Assembly (NCBI GenBank): GCA_015709635.1
Contig: CP054180.1
Coordinates: 434,001 to 498,000 of the forward strand
Direction of reading: 5' to 3'
Source of the DNA: Gammaproteobacteria bacterium
Lineage (GTDB): Bacteria > Pseudomonadota > Gammaproteobacteria > Burkholderiales > Nitrosomonadaceae
Length of the DNA stretch: 64,000 nucleotides
Shown here: positions 52,120 through 61,200 of the stretch, in pieces
How the letters are laid out: every line of letters begins with the position of its first letter
Numbering within the stretch: the first letter of the stretch is position 1
Program-made: the position numbers and the translations under genes
Notes under the pieces: model-generated
What the model was told of the DNA's origin: nothing
Seen by the model: only the letters and a program-made list of their open reading frames with translations
Database searches by the model: none

Positions 52120-52320
52120 ATGGAAATTAAAGAGTTATTAAAAGCACCGCAACTGGTTGTAGTTTATGCAATCACCCTTCTTTACACGATTACGTTTTAC
52201 TTGGCTGCGGTTACGGAGCCGTCCGCAACGATGAAGCACCACAAGGTTTATCAGGTTGCCACGCTGGAAACAGGTGATCCGATTTATCTTGAAGCTATAA
52301 GCAATAACAGCTCGGGCTAA
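52120..52320 (+). CDS. Small membrane protein, 66 residues
   Basis: Ribosome site AAAGAGG before the ATG. One hydrophobic segment (APQLVVVYAITLLYTITFYL, residues 9-28), followed by a soluble tail (TMKHHKVYQVATLETGDPIY). The short length and single segment suggest a small accessory membrane protein. It lies 121 bp upstream of the PII-like gene on the same strand and may be its membrane partner. No family recognised. Confidence 0.55.
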   Translation: MEIKELLKAPQLVVVYAITLLYTITFYLAAVTEPSATMKHHKVYQVATLETGDPIYLEAISNNSSG

Positions 52321-52441
52321 ACGTGGTATGGACTGTGCCCCCATGATCGTGATCGGAAAATCACTGAAATATGTTCACGGGGGCATCTGATTTTCAAGTA
52401 ATGGGTTAATAAAAATTATCTGATATTTTTGAGAGGAATTG

Positions 52442-52747
52442 ATGGATGATTCGATAGTAATGAAAAGATTCGAAATCGTTATTGGAACAGAGTATCTCGA
52501 CCAGTTGACGGAATTACTGGAAAGATCCGAAGTGCGCGGATATACGGTTTTCAAGAATGTGGGGGGTATCGGGTCGCGAGGTATCCGCAATCCCGATGAT
52601 GTTCTGATAACCGATGAAAACATTGTAGTAATTCTCGCTTGTAAAGAAGATAGGGCGCAGAGAGTGCTGGATGAGCTCGGTACGGCAATGAAAGGTTTTG
52701 GCGGTATGTGCCTGGTTTCAAATTGTCATGCACAAACACCTGGATGA
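52442..52747 (+). CDS. PII-like nitrogen/carbon signalling protein
   Basis: 101 residues with a GAGAGG ribosome site before the ATG at 52442 (a TTG just upstream is also in frame). VMKRFEIVIGTEYLDQLTEL then RSEVRGYTVFKNVGGIGSRG and NIVVILACKEDRAQRVLDEL, ending FGGMCLVSN, is the PII-like fold, most like the carboxysome-associated CPII proteins (GYTV, then GxGxRG, and GGxCLVS at the end) rather than GlnB. The usual uridylylation Tyr of GlnB is not in the T-loop position. Its ligands are probably adenine nucleotides or bicarbonate-related signals. Confidence 0.82.
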   Translation: MDDSIVMKRFEIVIGTEYLDQLTELLERSEVRGYTVFKNVGGIGSRGIRNPDDVLITDENIVVILACKEDRAQRVLDELGTAMKGFGGMCLVSNCHAQTPG

Positions 52748-53164
52748 GATGGATTTGTTAAGCCATATTTTTAATGCCCAATGTGTACTGGCGTCAGTTG
52801 CCATTTCGGACGGCGCCGAGGCGCTGGTGTAGGTGTGATGGAAATTTGTTATGGGATTGACGGAATACTTTAAGAAGACATCCGTAAGCACTTATAAAGA
52901 AGCCACTGTTGTATTCACCGGTTGAATTCATGATCCTTCCGTGATCTTTCGTTAGTCCGCTTAAATTCCCGATTCTCACATTCCAACTGATTGTCGAGTG
53001 CTGTAGTGGATCACATCAAAATGTCTTGTTTTCTTGTGCCGATTGGATCACACTGAAAACGGGTTTTGATTTATCAATTCTGCTGTTGGCGGATAATCAA
53101 ACTCTGAGTGCATTATTTCTGATGAAAAAGTAGCTTTATTTTTTCTATCCACGGGAGGCACATC
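52748..53164 (+). promoter_or_regulatory. Region upstream of the caspase-like operon
   Basis: 417 bp without a supported gene. Two similar blocks, TGGATCACATCAAAA (53007) and TGGATCACACTGAAAA (53044), are spaced 37 bp and could be regulator sites. A GGGAGG ribosome site precedes the ATG at 53165. Confidence 0.4.
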
Positions 53165-54538
53165 ATGGCAAACGATTCTGCATTAATCGGTAAAATAAAA
53201 TCCGGTATAGTCAGCAATCTTTCCTGGAGAGCTGCGCGCAGTACCAATCTCCATATCGAAAACCGGATTCTCAAAAAAGGTGAAGCGGTTCTCGCTTATA
53301 AACAGCGTATCGTCGTGGAGCGTGATTCGATCATGGTTTTCGCGGACGATGCGCCACAGTTCAACTGGTCGCATCCTTGCCGCTACTTGTTGCACGATGC
53401 GGCAACCGGGGACTTGTACAATGAAGTGCAAGCGCAATTTCCGCCTTATATGACGGCTGAGGTGCCGAAGACTTTTCAGGGGTTTCATACCCCCATTAAA
53501 ATCGCTGAACCTGAAATTTATTACCCGGTACTGCCGTGGTTGCGCTGTCCGATCCGCTGGGCGAAGGGGCAGCGTTATGCGGTGCTGTTTTCCGGTGCTT
53601 CAAATAACCGGCATACCAACGATCTGGAGTTTCTCTACCGCACCTTGCGCGATATTTACGGTTTTCCTGCCGCGAATATCTTCGTGCTGAACTACGACGG
53701 CACGATCAACTACAGCGGCAATCCGCACCCGGTGGTGAGTTGGCCGGGAGACAGCAGCGCTTACCGCATGCCGGTCAACGGAAAAGGAACGAAGGCCGAT
53801 CTGGATGCGGTTTTCAATACGCTCAAGACCAAATTGAAGCCGGATGATTTGCTGTTGATCCATACCAACAATCACGGCGGTCACAATGGCACGCAGTCTT
53901 ATCTGTGTACTTACAGCGGAGCGGATTATCTGGCCTCGGATTTTGCCGATACACTGGCGACTCTGCCCAAACATTATTGCATGATGGTCATGATGGAGCA
54001 GTGCCATGCCGGTGGTTTTAACGCCCCGATCCTGGCTAAGTCGACGGCAACGCATACCAGCGTTTCGTCAGCTTGTCTGGAACTGAACAACTCGATCGGT
54101 GGTGCGCAATTCGATCCGTTTGCCCGCGATTGGATTGCGGCAATGGCGGGGAATACACCGTATGGCGGCGCGCTGGCATCCAATCCCGACACGGATGGAT
54201 CGGGTAAGGTTTCCGCGCGTGAAGCGCACAACTATGCCGACTCGGTGCACGATCCGTATGACACGCCGGTGTTCAGCCAGTCTTCGGTCGCGGCGGGTAA
54301 CTGTTTTCTCGGGCAGCGCTATTGGTACCTGTGGCCGATCTATTGCCGGTTGCTGGTGGAAGTGTTGCAGCCTTACTACCTGCGCAAGCCGATTCCGGAG
54401 TTTTATGACATGGTGCACACCAAATTGATGCCGCAGTTGAAGGATATCGAAAGCAAGCTCGAAAGTTCCTCCGCGGCACAAGAAAAGGAACTGCGCGCTG
54501 TTGTCGGTGACGTTGTCAAGAAAGTTTTGGGTAAATGA
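53165..54538 (+). CDS. Caspase-fold (C13/C14-like) cysteine peptidase with EF-hand-like loop
   Basis: 457 residues. N-terminal domain (about 35-100) with VFADDAPQFNWSHPCRY (58-74), repeated in the next gene. Catalytic domain (about 130-400) in the caspase/legumain pattern: RYAVLFSGASNNRHTNDLEF opens the core, LLIHTNNHGGH carries the putative catalytic His237, and MVMMEQCHAGGFN carries the putative catalytic Cys280. A loop DTDGSGKVSARE (342-353) matches the 12-residue EF-hand pattern (Asp342, Asp344, Ser346, Glu353). No signal peptide, so cytosolic or exported by another route. It overlaps the next gene by four bases (ATGA). Substrate unknown; peptidase activity is inferred from motifs. Confidence 0.78.
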   Translation: MANDSALIGKIKSGIVSNLSWRAARSTNLHIENRILKKGEAVLAYKQRIVVERDSIMVFADDAPQFNWSHPCRYLLHDAATGDLYNEVQAQFPPYMTAEVPKTFQGFHTPIKIAEPEIYYPVLPWLRCPIRWAKGQRYAVLFSGASNNRHTNDLEFLYRTLRDIYGFPAANIFVLNYDGTINYSGNPHPVVSWPGDSSAYRMPVNGKGTKADLDAVFNTLKTKLKPDDLLLIHTNNHGGHNGTQSYLCTYSGADYLASDFADTLATLPKHYCMMVMMEQCHAGGFNAPILAKSTATHTSVSSACLELNNSIGGAQFDPFARDWIAAMAGNTPYGGALASNPDTDGSGKVSAREAHNYADSVHDPYDTPVFSQSSVAAGNCFLGQRYWYLWPIYCRLLVEVLQPYYLRKPIPEFYDMVHTKLMPQLKDIESKLESSSAAQEKELRAVVGDVVKKVLGK

Positions 54539-54879
54539 CGGAATCCGAGCAAAGCATCTTCGAGCGTGTGCGCGGAATTTTGGGCGACGAAATACTGTTG
54601 AATGCGATTGTCTATATCAGCCATGAAACAGTTCACGCCGGAACGCGAATCCACCTCGGAGATGCTCTAATCGACGTTCCGTGGGAGGCTTGGGTGGTGT
54701 TTGCCGATCTTGAACCGCAAGCCAACTGGGGGCATCGCTGTGCGTACATCGTCTTGCAGCATGAAGGAAGCGAGTTCATGCGAAAGAATGCACAAATGCC
54801 CCCTTTCCTCAAGCCGGGAGGGCTGTCGTTCCGGTTGCTGCGGAAAGGAGCTGGGGCTCCCGAATGGGCAGTTCAATGA
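54535..54879 (+). CDS. Small protein repeating the peptidase N-terminal domain
   Basis: 114 residues, four-base overlap with the peptidase gene. Residues 52-71 (AWVVFADLEPQANWGHRCAY) closely parallel peptidase residues 58-74, and AQMPPFL matches AQFPPYM downstream, so the whole 36-95 stretch aligns with the peptidase N-terminal domain. It lacks the catalytic part. As a coupled partner it could be an inhibitor, a chaperone or a competing binding module for whatever the peptidase N-domain recognises. I know of no annotated family for it. Confidence 0.7.
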   Translation: MTESEQSIFERVRGILGDEILLNAIVYISHETVHAGTRIHLGDALIDVPWEAWVVFADLEPQANWGHRCAYIVLQHEGSEFMRKNAQMPPFLKPGGLSFRLLRKGAGAPEWAVQ

Positions 54880-55143
54880 AGCAAAGCTTGCGCAGTAAAA
54901 CATTCCGGCGGGCGGAGTTTACCGGATAAAAACCGGAAAGTTGTGACTCGTGATCCTCTTCCGCCTGACTTGAATATCATCCGTTTGACAGTCCATCGGG
55001 CTTCCAGTACATTCGTCCGGGAAGAAAAAACCGTTTGCCTGTTGCGCGCAGGTGTGGCTCGCGAAATGACCCGCTGCTTGTGCCGTTTGCTATGAGGTCA
55101 AAGGCAATTAACTTTCGCTAAAGATAAAGGTTCTTGACTGCCC

Positions 55144-55716
55144 ATGATGATTAACCTGGCCGTACAACTTTTGGCAACGCAGTTGAATCAGTATTTGCGG
55201 CGTACCTACAATCTCAATGAAGATGTCGTGGTGGTTTCCAATTTACTGGAAATGGACGGCAGCATGGCAGCCAATATCAGTAATAAACTGGTCGTTTTTC
55301 TGGTCAATATCGAGAAAGACACCGTTCCGTTCCGGCAGGTGAGCTTGCATGAAGTCGGGGAACGCGAGGTGCAGAGCAGCGTGCCGCTGTATTTCAATCT
55401 GTACCTGATGATGACGGCCAATTTTACCGGCAATAATTATCCCGAGGCGCTGAAATTTTTATCCAGCACGATCCATTTTTTTCAGAAGAACCATGTCGTC
55501 ACGCATCAAACAGCGCCCGAGATGGATGAGCGCATCGAAAAACTGATTCTGGACATCGAGAATCTGTCGATCCAGGATCTCAGTAACTTATGGGGTTCCT
55601 TGGGCGGAAAATACTTGCCTTCCATTTTGTATAAAGTGCGCATGGTGGCTTTCGATACCGAGGATATCGTCGGTCGTATTCCGGTCGTGGCCGAACCGCA
55701 GCCGATGGTGAAATAG
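55144..55716 (+). CDS. DUF4255 (Pvc16-like) protein
   Basis: 190 residues. MMINLAVQLLATQLNQYLRR, then a beta-rich region with PLYFNLYLMMTANFTGNNYP and LKFLSSTIHFFQKNHVVTH, is characteristic of the DUF4255 N-terminal domain of Pvc16-type proteins in extracellular contractile injection systems, where it is thought to act at the tube cap or in assembly. No sheath, tube or baseplate gene lies in the window. It is 264 bp after the small partner gene on the same strand and 59 bp before the next gene. Confidence 0.72.
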   Translation: MMINLAVQLLATQLNQYLRRTYNLNEDVVVVSNLLEMDGSMAANISNKLVVFLVNIEKDTVPFRQVSLHEVGEREVQSSVPLYFNLYLMMTANFTGNNYPEALKFLSSTIHFFQKNHVVTHQTAPEMDERIEKLILDIENLSIQDLSNLWGSLGGKYLPSILYKVRMVAFDTEDIVGRIPVVAEPQPMVK

Positions 55717-55775
55717 TGTTGCGGTGGGTGGTTGTCATCGTGCCAATCCGGAAAAAATCATAGGCTGATCCGAGC

Positions 55776-56636
55776 ATGGGCGCTTACCGTCTTCTCGCGA
55801 GTGTGACTGTCGAGCATGCTTATTTCCCGGGATCGAATTGCAAAGCGCTCGAGTTTGTTCCGGCAGAGTCCTGTGCTGCGCTACTGAGGAAAACCGGCTT
55901 GCTGCTCAAATCGTCGGAAAGCGGTGTGGCGATTTATTTCGATCAAGAAAAAATCGATATCCTGCGACTGCACGCGGAAGATAATCTGACTCTGGCTTTC
56001 AAGGTCTTTTCCAAGGATAGCGATTTTTTTCGCTATACAGCGCCCGGTGCATCTCCTGAGAACGCGGTGCTTTTTTTCAGTAATCAGCACATCACATCCG
56101 ATGCAACGGGCAAGCAAATGCTGCATTCCGGTGCCAGTGTGACCGAAAGCGCCTGGCTCGATATGACGGCTGCTCCCGTGCAGGAAATACTGGAGCGCAA
56201 GGATTATTTCGTAAAACCGGTCTTTATTCTGCAACTGCTGATCACTGCCGGTGCGCAAGGGTTGTGCTCGGAAAAACTGGATGCCGCGGCGCGGAAGTTT
56301 CATATCCGCTTTGTCGCCAATCAGACATTCTGGAAATACTATATTCTCGGCGATTTGACCAAACGCAATGTGTACATCGCGGATTTGGACAATACCATTC
56401 AGTTTGAGAACTTGGGAAACATTCTGCTACCGGGGAATCGTGAAGCGGTTCAACTGCAATCGTCGGTCGCCATTCCAATGCAGGAACAGCCTCATCAACG
56501 CCTGCAACTGAAGGAATCCACCAACATGGGAGACAGAATTCTGCTCAAGCGGTTGCCAAATGCCAGCGTGAATCAGATGCATGGAAACACGATGGCAGGA
56601 AAATTGGAGCAAGTTTCGGAAATTTATATTAGTTGA
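55776..56636 (+). CDS. Unknown protein downstream of DUF4255
   Basis: 286 residues. No family recognised. The first half reads like a beta-rich domain (AYFPGSNCKALEFVPAESCA, then VAIYFDQEKIDILRLHAEDN), the C-terminal part (RQLQLKESTNMG-like) is more helical and ends SEIYIS. The position after a DUF4255 gene is typical of small eCIS accessory proteins, but I cannot confirm that. The ribosome site is weak. Confidence 0.6.
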   Translation: MGAYRLLASVTVEHAYFPGSNCKALEFVPAESCAALLRKTGLLLKSSESGVAIYFDQEKIDILRLHAEDNLTLAFKVFSKDSDFFRYTAPGASPENAVLFFSNQHITSDATGKQMLHSGASVTESAWLDMTAAPVQEILERKDYFVKPVFILQLLITAGAQGLCSEKLDAAARKFHIRFVANQTFWKYYILGDLTKRNVYIADLDNTIQFENLGNILLPGNREAVQLQSSVAIPMQEQPHQRLQLKESTNMGDRILLKRLPNASVNQMHGNTMAGKLEQVSEIYIS

Positions 56637-56677
56637 TACAAATTTCTAATTCTTTATTCTCATTTATTTAAATTCTG

Positions 56678-57973
56678 TCACCAATAGCCTGGAACGATTT
56701 TTTTGATTTCATATTCCTCAAGGATTTCGCTGAGTTCACCGGTATTTAAGAATTCCTGAAGATCGAAAATGAGGTCAGCAAAGACCTGTTTCTGATCCCT
56801 ATCCCACTTTGACCATTGCTCGTTATTTTCATATGCTTTTGGGGAAGCCGGCTCCAGCTTATTCAGATAATACCATTTGATCTTTTCGATGCCCTCTAGG
56901 TAGTTGCCAACTTCGGACTCGCTCTTTTTCTTGGCTTTACTGATCGCTTCGTTTACGATGAGATTCACTCTCGTATCCTTTTCCTGTAGTGTGTAGCCAC
57001 TTTTGTTGGGTGGAAAATTGAAGGAAGGATTGTGGTTGATCGTTTTTTTGTAGCCCAGTGTAGTTGCATCGCCTTGGTTTTTCCAATCGCTCCAATTATC
57101 CCAATACCATTTCTTTCCTTTGAATTCGTATTCCTCAATGGAATAGTCAATTTGCGTAGGCGTATACTGCTCAATCGTATCAAGATTTGTCCCGGTGTGT
57201 ACTCCGTATGTCGGCGTCACTTCCACTTTGAAGGCCCTGGCGGCTTCTCCTTTATAGCGGGCTTCATATAGTTTGTTTTCCACATTATCCAGCATATCCT
57301 TATTGGTGGAGAGCAGAAGCGGTACGATGTTTCTTGGGCCTAAAGTACCCCCATGTGACTTTGCCAGTATGTGCGCGCTTTCATAAGTGTAGGGTCTTAA
57401 ACTCTTCACATCGGCAGAGAAAGGGGTGTTCTGGACATCCGGACCAAATCCAGTTTTGCCAAGATGGGCAATGACTTTTGCGGGAACCGAGTAAGGTCCT
57501 TTTATCAAAGAATCGGCATAATGATATTGACTGTCGGGCAGTTTCGAAGCGTAAATGGGTTCATGGTCAAGCCGTTCCCGGTTACCGAACCTTTGCAATG
57601 TCCTTTTAAAGCCAGGAACAAGATTTGCATGGGTCTGGTTGGTAGCAGGTATCTCGCTTTCCGTTTGCGTGATAGTGGGTTTGTCCTGCATTGGTTCTTT
57701 CTCAAGGCGTTGTGTGGTTTCTTGAATGCCAGATATGAGCTCGTTCCTTTCAACCTGATAAGGTGAGTTGCGGATTATCGTCTTAAGTTGTGCCGCTTCT
57801 CGTGCTTTCGGGCTATTGCTTATGGTTTCGATCAGCTGTCTTTGCGTTGCCGCTGCGGGGCGGTTGTCGGCAAATCCCGATGTATCCCGGTTGTCATTTT
57901 TTTGCTGCAAAATACGGCCGGCAGCGGCTTTGCTGGTGGATTGCTGATTTCTTTTTAGCCGTACTTTTTCCAT
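56678..57973 (-). CDS. Candidate eCIS effector with His-Me-finger nuclease-like domain
   Basis: 431 residues on the opposite strand, convergent with the previous gene (41 bp apart). The basic N-terminus contains FADNRPAAATQRQLIETISN followed by SP (about residues 34-55), similar to a leader motif (DNRP, then QRxL and NSP) I recall from cargo of extracellular contractile injection systems and DUF4157-type toxins. Residues 116-198 are a linker. Then YESAHILAKSHGGTLGPRN (197-215) resembles the His-Me/HNH nuclease motif with catalytic His201, and a following Asn215/Glu pair. The C-terminus (about 300-431) is unassigned. No immunity gene is adjacent. Toxin function is inferred. Confidence 0.68.
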   Translation of the reverse strand: MEKVRLKRNQQSTSKAAAGRILQQKNDNRDTSGFADNRPAAATQRQLIETISNSPKAREAAQLKTIIRNSPYQVERNELISGIQETTQRLEKEPMQDKPTITQTESEIPATNQTHANLVPGFKRTLQRFGNRERLDHEPIYASKLPDSQYHYADSLIKGPYSVPAKVIAHLGKTGFGPDVQNTPFSADVKSLRPYTYESAHILAKSHGGTLGPRNIVPLLLSTNKDMLDNVENKLYEARYKGEAARAFKVEVTPTYGVHTGTNLDTIEQYTPTQIDYSIEEYEFKGKKWYWDNWSDWKNQGDATTLGYKKTINHNPSFNFPPNKSGYTLQEKDTRVNLIVNEAISKAKKKSESEVGNYLEGIEKIKWYYLNKLEPASPKAYENNEQWSKWDRDQKQVFADLIFDLQEFLNTGELSEILEEYEIKKIVPGYW

Positions 57974-58015
57974 AGATTCACGCGCTGATTGGCATAAGGT
58001 TCACGGAAAAGATTT

Positions 58016-58095
58016 AAGGAAGCGCTGAAAAAGATAGCGAGCGATGATCAGGCAATGCAGCATGACCGAACGTAGTCATTTTTCAGAGCTTCCTA
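58016..58095 (+). repeat. Dispersed inverted-end repeat, copy D (short)
   Basis: About 80 bp: GGAAGCGCTGAAAAA ... TTTTTCAGAGCTTCC, with nearly perfect inverted ends and an interior trimmed by about 45 bp relative to copy A (the AAAAAGCGCAG block is missing). It lies in the 304-bp gap between the effector-like gene and the double-kinase gene. Confidence 0.78.
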
Positions 58096-58277
58096 AACAT
58101 ACAGCATGAGTTTGTTTTATACAAATCCTATTCATAGATAGGCCGGAAGGTTTGCATCAATCGGCTTAGTCTTGCGGTCACTAAAAACCCTGTTGACAAC
58201 ATCATCCTTATTGAATAAAGATCATGGCCTTATAGTGTACTTTCCACTGGTTGCTGATCACCCTATAAAAACGTGAG

Positions 58278-61200
58278 ATGTCTATGCATGAGATTCCACC
58301 CTATCAGCAGCTATTCGAGGCGAGCCCGCATCCGTATTTGATTCTGCGCACGGATTCCGGCTTCACCATTGCCGCGGTCAACAATAAGTACTTAGAGGTG
58401 ACGGGCACCGAACGCGATGCCATCGTGGGGCATGGCTTGTTTGAAATTTTTCCCGATAATCCGCAAGATCATGCCAGTGATAATGTGGGTGATTTGCGCG
58501 CCTCACTGCATCACGTACTCAGAAAAAAATGCACCGATGTCATGAGCGTGCAAAAGTACGATATCCCGCTGCGCGATGGCAGCGGGGAATTCGAGCCCAA
58601 ATATTGGAGTCCGGTCAACACGCCGGTATTGGATGCTGAAGGCCGCGTTGCTTATATCATTCACCATGTGGAGGATGTGACCGAGTTCGTTGCCGGTCAT
58701 GACAATAAAACACGGTCAAGCAAGGTGAAGGCGCGTGCGCAGCGCATGGAAGCGGAGATCGTGCGGCGTGCGACGGAAGTGAAACAAGCCAATCGCGCCC
58801 TGAAAGCGGCCATGGAAGAACTGGAACAGTTGAATCAGCGGTTGACCAAACTCGATCAGCTTAAATCGCAATTCTTTGCCAATATCAGCCATGAGCTACG
58901 CACACCGCTCACCCTGATTCTCGCACCGCTGGAGAACCGCATGCAACGGCTCATCAAGAGCAACGCGGCAGCGGAAGAGCGCCAGGAAACCGAATTGCTG
59001 CTGCGTAATGCGCATGTTCTCTACCGGTTGGTCACCGACTTACTCGATGCTGCACGACTCGAAGCGGGGCGCATGCAAATCCATTGGGTACGCTTCGACT
59101 TGACTAGGTTGGTGCGAACCACGGCAAGTTATTTTGAATGGTTCGCCCGGGAGCGCGCCATTACGTTGCAGGTCACCGTTCCGGAAGCATGCATGATCGA
59201 AAGCGATAACGGGAAGCTGCAACGCATCTTGCTCAATTTGCTGTCGAATGCGTTCAAATTTGTTCAAGATAAAGGCTGTATCACACTACGGCTTGCCGCA
59301 ACCGGGGATCATGCGCACATCGAAGTTCAGGATAACGGTCCCGGTATACCCGAGGATATGCGCGAGCGCGTATTCGAGCGTTTTGTTCAAGTGGAGAACC
59401 ATGTCACTCGTCAGCATCCCGGAACCGGCCTGGGATTAGCCATCGTCAAGGATTTTGTTCATTTGCTGCACGGTGAACTCAAGCTCGAAGAACCGCCGGG
59501 GGGCGGCGCGCTGTTCAGAATCACGCTGCCGCGCTCGGCGCCCGCCGGTTTGGTTGTGCTGGACAGGCCGACTTCACTCGATGAGCGCAGGATACATGAA
59601 ACAATCGATGAGCTGCGGCTGGGTGTGCAACATACGCCGTCCGCCGCACCGGCAGAATCCGGTGATAAGCCCTTAGTGTTGATCGTTGAAGACAACGCCG
59701 ACATGAGCCGCTTTCTGGCTGACCTGTTGCAGCCGAGCTACCGCGTCGTCAGTGCCTGCAATGGCCTGCAAGGATTGCAGCAAGCGCTGGCTGTGCCGCC
59801 TGATGTGATTCTTTCCGATGTGATGATGCCGGTGATGAACGGCGAGCACATGGTGCGGCAGATCCGCCGGCATGCGGAACTGGATGATGTGCCGATCGTG
59901 ATGCTGACCGCTAAAACTGACGATGAGCTGTGCGTGAGGCTGCTGAAATTGGGGGTGCAGGATTTTCTGCACAAACCTTTCAGCGTCGATGAGCTGCTGG
60001 CGCGCGTCGATAAATCAGTGATCGAACGCCATCGTGCTCATACGCAATTGCAAGAAAGTGAAAAACGCTTTCAGGCGACGTTCGAGCAAGCCGCCGTCGG
60101 GATTTCGATTATTTCACTGGAAGGGCATTGGTTGCGTGTCAATCACAAGCTGTGCGCTATCCTCGGTTATAGTCAGAATGAATTGATGGCGCTCACTTTC
60201 CAGGATGTGACCTATCCCGATGATCTGGAGACGGACCTCGATAATGTAAGGCGCACGTTGAGTGGTGAGATCGCCACTTATGCGATGGAAAAACGCTATA
60301 TCCGCAAGGACGGTCGCGTGATCTGGGTCAATCTTCATGTTGCCCTGGTGCGTAAGCCTGACAACGCGCCGGATTATTTCATCACCGTTGTTGAAGATAT
60401 CCAAAGCCGCAAGGAAATCGAAGCAAACTTCAAAGAAGCGAAGCGCATTGCCAACCTCGGGCACTGGACCTGGAATGGTGCCGACGAGCAAACCTGGTCC
60501 GAGGAGCTTTACACTATTTACGGCCGTGATCCGGCTCTGCCGCCCGCGAACTACCAGGGAGGGGCGTGCTATTACACTACGGAAAGCTGGAACAGGCTGG
60601 CCGCCGCAATGCAAAAATGCTGGCGCGAGGGTGTTGCATTCCAGTGCGACGCGGAAGTGGTGCGGCCGGATGGTGCGCATCGCTGGACGATCTCGCGCGG
60701 CGAAGCGATACGCGATGTCGACGGGCGCATCATTGCAATGCACGGCACCGTGCAGGATATCACCGATCGCAAGCTGGCCGAAATGGCGCTTTATGAGAGC
60801 AAAGAGCAACTCAAACTGCTCATTGAGTATGCGCCGGCCTCGCTGGCCATGGTCGACCGGGAAATGCGCTATCTTGTCTGCAGCCAGCGCTGGCGCAGCG
60901 ATTACAAACTGGCTGAGCGGGATTTATCGGGGGTGTGCCATTATGATATTTTTCCGGAGATCGGCGCGGAATGGAAAGACATCCATCGCCGTTGCCTGGC
61001 CGGCGAAATCATCCGTGCCGACGAAGATCGTTTTGTGCGAGCGGATGGCAGCGTGCAGTGGCTGCGCTGGGAGGTGCGGCCCTGGTATCAGGCCGGTGGC
61101 GCAATCGGCGGGATTGCGATGTTTACCGAGGATATCACTTACCGGAAACAAGCCGAAGCGGCATTGCAGCAACTGAATGCCGAGCTGGAAGAGCGCATTG

